A stretch of DNA of 24,540 nucleotides from Cudoniella acicularis (lineage: Eukaryota > Ascomycota > Leotiomycetes > Helotiales > Helotiaceae). Each line of letters begins with the position of its first letter. Within the stretch, counting starts at the first letter, position 1. The stretch lies in NCBI GenBank assembly GCA_013054445.1, contig JAAMPI010000844.1, forward strand, positions 1-24,540, in the 5' to 3' direction. Shown in pieces: positions 1 through 9,020 of this stretch. The notes under the pieces are model-generated. The model had not been told where the DNA came from. It saw only the letters and a list, made by a program, of their open reading frames with translations, and did no database searches. The translations under genes and the position numbers were made by a program.

Positions 1-876
1 CTACTCGCAGCAGGTGGCGTCGATCCGGATTCAAAGGACAAGTACGGGTGGACGCCGCTTTTGTGGGCAGCCAGAGAACCCGACAAGGTCTTTTCTCCGG
101 ACAGTGACGAGCCACTAGAGTCGTGGACTCTACACGCCGTATCGATGCTGCTGAAGCGGGACGACGTCGATGCCGACTCCGTCGATGTCGGGGGCCGGAC
201 GCCGTTGTCGTGGGCATCCGAGAGCGGAAACGCGAATGTGGCCATGCTGCTCGCAATGCGCGGAGTTAACCCGGATCCGAGAGACGCCACCGGTAGGAGC
301 CCACTCTCGTGGGCCGTCTGGAGCGGAAATATAGGGCTGGTGGCCATGCTCCTCAATTCGGGGTACGTCAACCCGGACTCCAGGGACACGTACGGCCAGT
401 CCCCGCTATCAATCGCCGCGAGAAAGGGCCACAAGGAGATCGTGGAGTTCCTGCTCGCCGGGGGAGCCGTCGGCGTAGATTCCAGCGACAACTTTGCCCA
501 GACGCCAATCATGTGGGCCGCGAAGAACGGAAAGGAGGAGGTGGCCAAGGTTCTGCGCGACGAGTACGAGAAAGATGGCATGCTTCTCTACGAGGGCAAT
601 TGGAACCAGCTAGGAACTCCGAGAGACGACAATGACGACGCAGGATTCTGTGACGTCTGCTTGTTAAGCATTGCGGAGGACGGCATATTTAGCGAGTGCA
701 AAGTCTGCAACCGGGGAGAGTTTATTATATGCGCCGAGTGTACTTCGAGTGGAGCTCTCTGCTTAGACCCTTCGCACACGCTGGTCGAGACGTCGGCAAT
801 GGAGAAGTCCCGAGAGGAGGAGAATTCTTACGGAATGTCTCAAGCGTCGGACTCAGGGTCGGACTCGGGGTCGTAG
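1..876 (+). CDS. Ankyrin-repeat protein with C-terminal ZZ-like zinc finger, 3' part only
   Basis: The frame is already open at base 1 and runs 291 codons to TAG at 874-876, so the start lies upstream of the window. About the first 190 residues form five or more ankyrin repeats, seen from recurring TPLxWAA/SPLSWA/SPLSIAA cores, LLxxG turns and VDPDSKD-type beta-turns. A cysteine cluster follows (from base 649) with spacing C-x2-C-x12-C-x2-C-x7-C-x2-C-x6-C-x4-H, which resembles a ZZ-type zinc finger. The tail is acidic and Ser/Gly/Asp-rich. In fungi, ankyrin tracts of this kind often form the sensor end of NACHT or similar STAND receptors, and a ZZ-like finger at the extreme C-terminus is a known variant. 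The upstream effector and NTPase parts are not visible, so the full architecture is inference. Ankyrin assignment is firm; the zinc-finger subtype is less sure. Confidence 0.88.
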   Translation, partial: LLAAGGVDPDSKDKYGWTPLLWAAREPDKVFSPDSDEPLESWTLHAVSMLLKRDDVDADSVDVGGRTPLSWASESGNANVAMLLAMRGVNPDPRDATGRSPLSWAVWSGNIGLVAMLLNSGYVNPDSRDTYGQSPLSIAARKGHKEIVEFLLAGGAVGVDSSDNFAQTPIMWAAKNGKEEVAKVLRDEYEKDGMLLYEGNWNQLGTPRDDNDDAGFCDVCLLSIAEDGIFSECKVCNRGEFIICAECTSSGALCLDPSHTLVETSAMEKSREEENSYGMSQASDSGSDSGS

Positions 877-1939
877 GTGAGAGGAGATATAAAAAGATAT
901 AAAGATATCGTTGTTAGGAAGACAGGGTAACGAAGGTAAGAGCAATAAAAGCTAGTATATTCGTATGTGTTGTGGTGTCTAATTCTAAGAAAGAAAAACA
1001 AAGGAGAGAGTACTAAAGTGTCACAGATCTGGTGCGTCGGTCACGTGTGGGGGCACGTGGTGGGTGCGGCCAGCTGGACCTGCATATATAGTGGAATAGC
1101 AGAATTGATTCCGATCAATTCTAGTGCCTTTTTGGCCCGCTGGCGCACTGGTAAAAGCTATTCCGACCGCTGCTGTCACAAGAGTCATATATTGACTACT
1201 CGCGGAACCTATTATAGCTCCGATGAAGTGTTATAGAGTCAGAATTGGCTTTATAAAACAAGGGGCCTTTAATGATTCCGAAATGAGTCTGTATAAGACT
1301 ATCAATTTTCCTTGATAAACTAGGCAGATTAATATTTAACTATAACTAAAGACAAAAATATTTTCTACTAGTTGGTTTTTATAAGTAAAGTCACCTTATA
1401 ACTTGATCAATTCTTTAACAAGCTTTCGCCTTTAGATCAGTACTTTGATCAGTAGATATAACGACGCCGAATGGCGGTGGCAGCGGCAGCACCCGCTACT
1501 AGAGATTCCCTAGCTCCTCTGAGCCCTACCCTCTGGCCTCACGACTGAGGAACAACTGAGCGTTCGAAGTGCCTTGCCTCCCGGGGTGATAGAACCGTTG
1601 CGTCTCGAAATCATTACTGAGCAGACCTCTACGAGACAGACCCAAGAACCACCATCGATATTGCACCGAACACTTGCAACAACCATTATACAATTATTCA
1701 TACTATTCCAGCTAGTTCTGCCATATGTAAAGTTCTTCCTGCAGGCTGCATATAAATACGAAAGAGAGCACAAGATTTCCGAGAAGCTGCTGACCCAGAG
1801 TATCAACACCGTAGACAGCATTACTAAACGAAGAATCAACTTGACGGGTGCTATATATGGGATGAGCGATGGTAAAGTTGGACAAGCTATAACTGAGATG
1901 GCCGCTTGGTTTGTGGAGGGTGTGCCCAGTCTGGTTCAA
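877..1939. other. Intergenic spacer between the ankyrin gene and the C2H2 gene
   Basis: I see no supportable gene here. The first part is the 3' flank of the ankyrin gene. Bases 1240-1460 are AT-rich. A short perfect hairpin (AGAATTGAT, 4-nt loop, ATCAATTCT) lies at 1101-1122. From about 1460 the composition returns to normal. The last part, just below 1952, still matches the end of the C2H2 family protein in a shifted frame (see findings), so the downstream flank holds former coding sequence. Confidence 0.6.
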
Positions 1940-4900
1940 TCATTGTTTCCCATACTTGAATTTGGTGGGTTTCTTTGGCTCGTCTGCCGGCTTAGCCATG
2001 GCCTTCTTCAATGCTTCAGCAGCCTCCTTCTTGAGCCTCTCAGTTTCTTCATCAGCCTCCTTTCTGAGTTTTGCGGCTTCTGCAGCAGCCTCATCTCTTA
2101 ACTTCTTAGTACCAGAAGCAAGGGCCTCTTCGAGCTTTTTGATTTTTGCCTTGATTGCCGCTTGTCGTGCAGCTTCAGCAGCTTCGGCCTCCACCTCCTT
2201 TCTAACGCTCTCGGCACCTTTGGCGTAGGCAGCAGCATTTTCCTCCTCCTCAGCCGTCTTCTCCCATCTAGCCTTATCATCTGCCAATTGCTTCTCATAA
2301 GCTGCTTTCTTTGCTGCCTCAGCAGCGGCCTTCACAGCGGCTTCTCTGGCGTCTCTATCGGCTAGTTCCTTCAGAGCTTTCGCTTCTCGCTCGGTCATTT
2401 CCTTGAGCTTTGCGGCTTCTTGAGCAGCGATTTCTGCTCGAGCTTTGTCGAAATCAATTTTTTGAGTTTTCATGAGTTCTTCGACGGCTGCCAGTTTCTT
2501 CTCTGTCTCAAGATCAGGAGAATATTGATATTGACCTAGCTGTGCGTAATGGTTCAATTCTCCTAAAGTATCTCCAAATGGAGGAGGCCCAAAGCCTGGA
2601 GGACTTCGTGAGAATGAGCTGCGGCTATAACTTGGTCCAGGTGCCCTGCCACCAAATGCAGCTGTTGGTGGTGCAGGGTAGCCTCGGCCATAGCCTGGGT
2701 AGTCCTCTAAGGGGTCCATAGCTGAAAGTGGCATTTTCCCTTTTTCTTCTGCCGGCGTTCGCCTTCCTATGCTAATTGAAGCAGATTCATATAAAGATTC
2801 CTCGAGCACGTCTCTTGCTTTAACATGCTCTTCGACTGTCTTCTCTTCCTCGTGCTTGTGCGCAGCGAGCTCCCCATGAGTTTTCTCAAGCTTATCCTCA
2901 TCCTCACCCCCACCAACGGGTTCCCTCCCAAGCCCAGGAAGCATTCCTCCACCCACCATTCTGGCCAATTCATCTGGCGTCAGCCTACGACCAGACTCGA
3001 ATTGGTCGTCTTGAGGTACCAAGGGTTCCGCAGAATCATCAGGAGCAATGGATGTCCTGTTATCGCGGCCTGACTCGATAATTTGCTCCAACTCGTCTTC
3101 CGTCTCTCCATTCGAACTCTCATCTTCACCGGCCTGCTGTTTTCCTGCAGGAACATTTGGGTTCTCCCTATTCTCATCGGAGCTTTCGTTATCTAGGTCC
3201 TCTGTGTCATTTGGCGGTAGAGCAAATAAAGCAAGTTGCTCCATATGTCGACCAAGATGCCTCCGGAACAACTTTGGTTTGCCATATAAAGTTTCGCTTG
3301 CTGTACTCTCGGACGGCGGTACTAATGAGTCAAGATTTGCCTGTGTTCGCTTTACCGAAGCTTCCCAGTCGTCGCAAAGTGGGCACGCCGTCGACGCAAT
3401 TTTATCGACTGGCTCTTCGCTCTGAAGTATTAGAGCTTCAAGAGGTGAGCTGGCCAGAACAGCTTTGTGAAGTGATTTCATGTGTTTTGAGAATTCGCTG
3501 AGACTCGAAAATGCAGGGTGCTGGCAGAATTGACAAACCCATTCTCGTCGGTGGTTCTCTAGCTCATGAGCAAACCATTCATTTCGGCTTCGGAACATCA
3601 ACATCTCGCATCCCTTGAAGGTGCAGACATATGGTCTAAGATCTCGAAATACGTGCTTTCTGTTCTCTCGTAAGTAAGGGAGGTTGTGTTGGTGATGAAT
3701 AAATCTTACTTCCAAGCGGGTTTGTTCTTAGCTATCTGCTCTGTAAAGCAGTAAGGACATTGAAAAGGCTCCCCGTATTCAAATGGAACACCCGGGAAGG
3801 CGAATTTTGGAGGCGGCGGAACTGTGAGCATTTTAGGAGCCCCGTCACTTCCGAAGACTGTCCGTTCGTAGGACGTTTGTGAGCCAAAGGAATTCCCAGT
3901 ATCAGACCCAGCCGTTCTAACGTTTTGTAGAACATTCTCCCCTATAAACGTGGTGGCTTTTGTTGACGCAACGATGGTCTTTTCTGGTTTCTCGCGCTTT
4001 GTCTCATCGTCATCACCGCCTCCAGCCATCTTCTCATTATGCTCAACACGGTATTTTAGGAATTGACGACGTTTTGTTATCGCTTTTCCCAGACGCTCGA
4101 GTAGCCAATCAGTGCTCTGTTTTGCAGAGCCGTACTTTTCCCTCACATGACTAATGTCCGGGTACGGGTTCCAGGTGTTGAACCGAGTCGCGGCTTTTAT
4201 ATAATCATCTCGAGTTGCTGAGCTGCGGATAACAATAGAAAGCTTCATAAGACTGGCATTTGAGGCAATTATTGCCTTTATCTGCTCGTCTAAGTTGGAG
4301 ACAATTTCACTTCCCGCCACACTGCCTCCCTTATTTTCCGGTTGACTATCCTCTTCGTCGGAGTACTCACTGGAATCGCTCACGTCGTCCGGATTCCAGA
4401 TCTGATTTGGCTTCTCCCCCAACATTACCAGGGTTGCTTCGCCAAACTAGGTTTGTTGCTGAGGCATCGGAATTACGGGATACTCACATTCTTGTAAATA
4501 CTCATGAAGATCTCCAAGCACCTGCAAAGTTCTCCGTTTAATTCCAGGGGCTTCAGCTAAGCGGAAGTCGAGAGACGTTCGAAGGGTCCTAGGACGGAAC
4601 GCTGCAATATTGGTTCCCCACGCCTTGAACCTTGCTCGAGCGTCTTCGACCGTGAGACGCATGGAATCCAGGTCAAAACCGAGCTCCTCCGCCTTATCCG
4701 GCAGCAATCTACCAACGATATCGCATAGCCCTTCAAGCTGTTTAAGGCAGTCTTTTGCCAACACTGAAATCGGCGATAGTGCTGCAGCGTCAGGCACTAT
4801 TGGAGCCTGATTGGACTGGCTAGTCTCATTGTCTTTGAAATGCAACTGGCGAGTCCCTACGGATGGAGGAGTAGAAAACTCAGCGTGGGGAGGTGCTCGG

Positions 4901-4974
4901 CACGATTCTTCAAGATCTTGGCTTAAAGAATCGTGACGCGATCTTTGCGACGCTGGAGTGAGGTTGTCGGTCAT
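1940..4974 (-). CDS. Fungal C2H2-type zinc-finger protein with long charged helical tail, C-terminal domain lost
   Basis: Model: 4974-4488, 4436-3710, 3659-1940, giving 977 aa. The second intron (3709-3660, 50 nt, GTAAGA...ACAG) is well supported because splicing restores the W-K-K-H-V-F-R-D-L-R-P-Y-V-C run typical of this family. The first intron (4487-4437, GTGAGT...GAAG, 51 nt) is the only phase-compatible choice I found and is less certain. Start chosen at MTDNLTPASQ; the frame stays open to 5301, so a longer N-terminus is possible. Visible parts: N-terminal helical region (residues about 70-162, with ARFKAWGTNIAAF), an acidic linker, the WLLERLGKAITKRRQFLKYR block, then Cys/His motifs from CPYC (about 389) through YVCTFKGC and CQFC to CPLC and FRRHLGRHMEQLALFALP. 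Residues about 789-977 are an Ala/Lys/Glu-rich probable coiled coil. Relatives are common in moulds, often beside NLR or HET genes; their biochemical role is not established. The protein stops at KPTKFKYGKQ, where relatives carry a further folded domain. Confidence 0.82.
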
Positions 4975-5353
4975 CTTTTTGAGGATCTGTTGGGTCGATG
5001 GCTTTACTTTGAGAAAGAGTATGAATTTTGCGATAGTACTCTCGACGCTCGCAAGCCCACCGCGCCACAAGATTAAGGGCAGTAGAGCGAAGGGTATCTT
5101 TAATGTCTTCTCGACGACGTGGAAATTGTGGAGCCACGTAGAGGATGAGGCTGCAGATGAGATGAGCGCTTCTCCAGCGAATGAAAAGGTAGCGATGCAG
5201 CGTATTTTCTGGCCCCCACGATCAGCGCCAGCCCCGCTGCAGAGCAAGGCTGCAGAGTGCATTTCACTATGTCTGACAATCTCTTTCCACCTCCACCGCA
5301 ACCAGATGAGAGATTCCAGATCGTGATGTGCCCGGGGAATTGTCTAGAGAGTC
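4975..5353. promoter_or_regulatory. Shared divergent 5' region of the C2H2 and DUF7580-like genes
   Basis: These 379 bases separate two head-to-head start codons, so both promoters should lie here. I see no convincing TATA box or other named element. The minus-strand frame of the C2H2 gene remains open through most of it (to 5301), so part could be coding if that gene starts further upstream. The peptide it would encode has no feature I recognise from the family. Confidence 0.5.
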
Positions 5354-7454
5354 ATGACGGGCTTTGAGATCGTTGGCGTCGTCCTTGGTGTGCTGCCACT
5401 CATCATCCAAGCGGCCGAGAGTTACCGCGAAGGATTTGAGCCCTTCTCCAAATGGCACCGTTTCCGTTGCGAGTTCCGTGCCTTCATCAACGATGTTGAT
5501 CTCGAAAAGCAACTCTTTGATGCTATGGTTGAGAGACTCCTCCAGCCTACGGACTTATCTGTCGAGAAGAAGCAGGACCTCTTGACAGGGAAGGATGTGG
5601 ATGGGTGGCGTGAGCCTCAGGTCCAAAATGCCTTGAGCCAAAGACTAGGAAAGTCATGGGATGCATGTCTGTTTCTTTTGGAAGCCATTGGGGAGGACAT
5701 CATCAAATTGGAAGCGATGATGTCGTTGAAGGATGGCAGTGTAAGTGACATGAAGTCCTTAGCGGCTCGTTGTGCTGATTGCACCTTCTTAGGTCGATTG
5801 GGCGAAGCCAGGTGCAGATAGGTGGTCGTACCAGCGAAAACGCATCTCTCACAGCTTCAGCAAGAAAGGTACTGCGACTATGAAGTCCTTCGGGGAGAAG
5901 AATCGAAAATTTCGGGATCTTTTAAACGAGCTCGACCTCAAGGCAGTGGCCAGTCAGAGCAATCAACGAAAGGTCACTACCAAGGACACCACGTGGGCAA
6001 GAATCTTCGAGTGTATTAGACGACAAGCAAACAGTCTCCACCGCGCACTCCGGAATGGGTGGAAATGTGGTTGTGAAACGCCACACCTGGCGGCTCTTCA
6101 ACTACAAGAACGAGCTACTAGTGACTGGACTTCGCAGTTCATTATGGCATTCGCCTCCGCAAAAAGTCAGCGAAATATCTTAAACTCTCAACACAAGCTT
6201 CTCGTTGCTGTCAAGAAATCTACTCGCATAGACTCATCGAGTTCACTCAGACTGCAGCCTACTCCCCTCCAAGAGGGTTCTGTGAGCAAGATCACGCTGC
6301 TCAGGGCAGATTTTGAAACAGACTTGTCTTCAAAAGGCGACAGCCAGGTGGTACACATCCAAGCTAATTCTCATTCGCTTTCAGTGCCCGGTACAACTGG
6401 AGGTGGATCATGCGCCAAGACCATCGCTAGGTCTGACTCCTCAAGCAGCAACTTAAGAAATGAACGTTCAAAGCACAGGTATGAAATTTCCATGGACCAC
6501 GAATTCGAAAGAAGTCAACAAATAACAATTCATAGCATGTCAGACTTCTGGCGACCACAGAGGCCCAAAAAGACTGTCCGCATGAATATCCTGCCGCAAG
6601 ATGAAATAAAAAAACCATCCGCCGTCAGTCTTTCAGTCGATGCCTCAGCCCAATACAAAAAGACTTGCGACACTACCGTCCCTGCATCAGAAGCAACCGA
6701 GCTGGATGTTGAGATTGAAGATCTGTGCTCCGCATTGGCAACCTCGGACCTTAGTTGTCCTTGCCTAGGATACCTTCCCGATGACGAACATCGACATCAC
6801 CAGTTTCGATCACTCAGAGATCACAAGCAACCACCTTGCGAGAACGCTGATCTCATCAGTCTTGAGAAATTATTTGAAAATTCTACTAAACCTAGTCTCA
6901 GTAGAAAACAACGATTCAGACTGACAGTCGTCCTGGCTTCATCCCTTTTACAATTACAGACGACACCCTGGCTTACCGAAAAACTAGAGAAGAGAGACAT
7001 ATTTTTCGAATGCTATGGATGCAGTGTCCTAGCCGACCAACCCTATATCTACCACTATTTTCCCTCGATCAAATTTCCTTCTGCACCATCCTCGGATGCG
7101 GGGGCAACACAACCTACAAGTGGTTTTGCCGCCCGTACTAGTCTAGTTCATCTCGGCATCCTCCTCCTGGAGCTATGTTTTGGGGAGACTATCGAAAGTC
7201 GAGAAGATTTGAGAAGTAGCTACTTAGTGGACGGAAAAGCTCACGATCAGACTAATTTCCTAACAGCGCGTGACTGGATATGTGAGGTCGAAGAGGAGGC
7301 CGGCCTTGATTTTCAAAGCGCGGTCAAATGTTGTTTTGATCTCTATGTCAAGCCCAATTGGACTGATGCAAAGTTCACGCAGTCCATATATGCTGGCGTT
7401 GTGCAGCCGTTGGAGAAGGTTGTTGCTGAGCTTGGATGGGGAGATGCTCCGTGA
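5354..7454 (+). CDS. DUF7580-like fungal protein with hydrophobic N-terminus and degenerate kinase-like C-terminus
   Basis: Model: 5354-5740 and 5793-7454, 682 aa. The 52-nt intron (5741-5792) has GTAAGT donor, TGCTGAT branch-like site and TTAG acceptor. Splicing is phase 0 and joins LKDGS to VDWAKPGADRWSYQRKRISH, the continuation expected for the family. The N-terminus (MTGFEIVGVVLGVLPLIIQA) is amphipathic to hydrophobic and starts a helical region like those of fungal HeLo/prion-type N-terminal domains. The middle (about residues 260-440) is Ser-rich and low in structure. The C-terminal part, from about residue 497 (RFRLTVVLASSLLQLQTTPW) through SLVHLGILLLELCFGETIES, resembles the C-lobe of a protein kinase but shows no HRD or DFG motif, so I read it as non-catalytic. 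Family assignment is from recognised sequence blocks. A link to heterokaryon incompatibility or NLR pathways is inference from family company and neighbours. Confidence 0.85.
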
Positions 7455-9020
7455 TGCGATTCGGAGCTGGGACAGGCGCTGAGTTGGGATTGCCGACATA
7501 TAGAGAGAAATTAGGAGTATTTGCACTAAATTCCTCTAGACCTTATTGTCAGTGTCTTGGACAGTCGCTGCCGTGGATTTTCTTGACCTCCTTAGCAATG
7601 ATAGACCTCGGCCATGCCAGTTCGTCAAACAGCGCCCACGATCCCACGCTTCCTGTGCCCAGAACTGGTGATCTTCTTTGAGCAGAGTTATGGGGATTGA
7701 GAAGCGAATCGAAAAGGGGGGTGAAGAAGGGAGAGAGGAGGGAGAAGGATAATAGCATCACACGTAGTGTGGGTGATTCGTGCTACAAATGACTTTGTAT
7801 TTCCTTTTCATTAAACTGAGGGGATCAAAAGGATTAGATTAACGGAGAGGATGCGCCTAAAGACCTCATAGCCATTCAAGACAACCAAAAAATGTTCGAG
7901 TTGGCAGCAAGGATGTGTAATTGCTTGAGGCTTCCGTTCTTGCAAATCAGCCCAGCCAATGGGCAGAGTTCCGACCACGCTAAGTAGCAGCCGTGCGGCA
8001 TGCAGATGGACCGAGGATGACGGGCAAAGCAAGGTCCGCCAAGTCTCGGATATGGAATCCAGAATAAACGGGGAAAATTACCCAGGCACCCTGCCGATGC
8101 ATCCCGGTGCCAATGCCGCTGGTTACTCACTGACATGAACTAGCCGCGCGAGGTGTTCTTGACCCAACACCAATGAAACCTGGCAGACCATATCGGTCGC
8201 TCAACTGAATGTCATACGGCTCCTCTTCTCCAACGTCTGCGTGCGCACCAATCTTATCTCTGTCACCTCAAAATGCCATCCGAGGAACAGTATATATTCG
8301 GGTTCACTTATTTTGGCATCAGGCTACAAGGCAACAACAAAAACACACTCAATCACCAACGCCACACTAGTGCCGCTTTATCTCCCTTGAGAAAAGAACT
8401 TAGAAAAAATCACAGGTCGATATAAAATACAATTATAACATAAGTAACTCGTACAAATTTACAGTTCTAAAAAATACTATTAAATCGTATTAACTACGCA
8501 CGAAATATAAGCTTATAAGTAAGCTATATGCTTGATTTTAGTAATATAGGAGGGGGGATATCGCTTGTTAAATGGCATGAGTGCCTGAAAGCTTGGCGAG
8601 TACAGGGGTTGAGGTGCGTGTGTTGGTGCCTTGTAGCCTGATGCCAAAATAGGCATACCCAAGAAAACTCGCTGAGACTTCTGGTGCATATAGTCGAAAT
8701 AGTTTCTAGAATAGGGAGCCTCTTGGAGGTATTTGGTCGAAAGTAGTTGGGATCGACAAGATACGATATTTCATGCAGTGTCGATCTTGCGGGGTGGCGC
8801 AGCGGCCACAATAGACGGGTCGCAAAATGGATTTTGCACCTGAGATCTCTGCCAGAATAGGCAGGAGGAAATACTTGATAATACTTCTGGAGGGTTGACT
8901 TCATTGAGCATAAATACAGGTCATTAATGGATGGGTTGCCTAGCTTTTCCAATATTTAATTCAGTAGTTCTCAATCTTTTGAAGTTTGCATACCACAGCC
9001 CAAACCCTTAAGACATCCAG
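7455..9020. other. Gene-poor spacer with purine tract and 25-bp inverted repeat
   Basis: I see no supportable gene. A purine-rich stretch lies at about 7690-7750. Frames on the minus strand at 7811-8136 and 8524-8952 lack family resemblance and look accidental. The one structured element is the long-range inverted repeat listed separately. The end of the stretch is the 5' flank of the protease pseudogene. Confidence 0.6.
8309..8651. repeat. Perfect 25-bp inverted repeat with 293-bp spacer
   Basis: The arm 8309-8333 (containing TTTTGGCATCAGGCTACAAG) is the exact reverse complement of 8627-8651. Similarity continues weakly outside and inside the arms (CGGGTTCAC against TTGGGTATG; ACAACAAAAACACAC against ACCAACACACGCAC), so it is an old inverted duplication or the ends of a small element, not a chance match. 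No target-site duplication is obvious and no coding sequence lies between the arms. Confidence 0.75.

Noticed and set aside
967..1236. 89-codon plus-strand frame
   Set aside because: Lies in non-coding flank, no recognisable domain, starts in AT-rich 3' flank of the ankyrin gene.
1574..2101. Plus-strand frame of 175 codons overlapping the C2H2 gene end
   Set aside because: Its second half is the antisense of the Ala/Lys/Glu tail of the minus-strand gene, giving Ser/Leu/Phe-rich text; no family resemblance.
4975..5301. N-terminal extension of the C2H2 protein by 109 residues
   Set aside because: The extra text lacks family features and would consume almost all of the space before the divergent gene; kept only as an alternative.
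8524..8952. 142-codon minus-strand frame
   Set aside because: No family resemblance, odd composition, and it spans one arm of the inverted repeat; nothing upstream suggests a gene.
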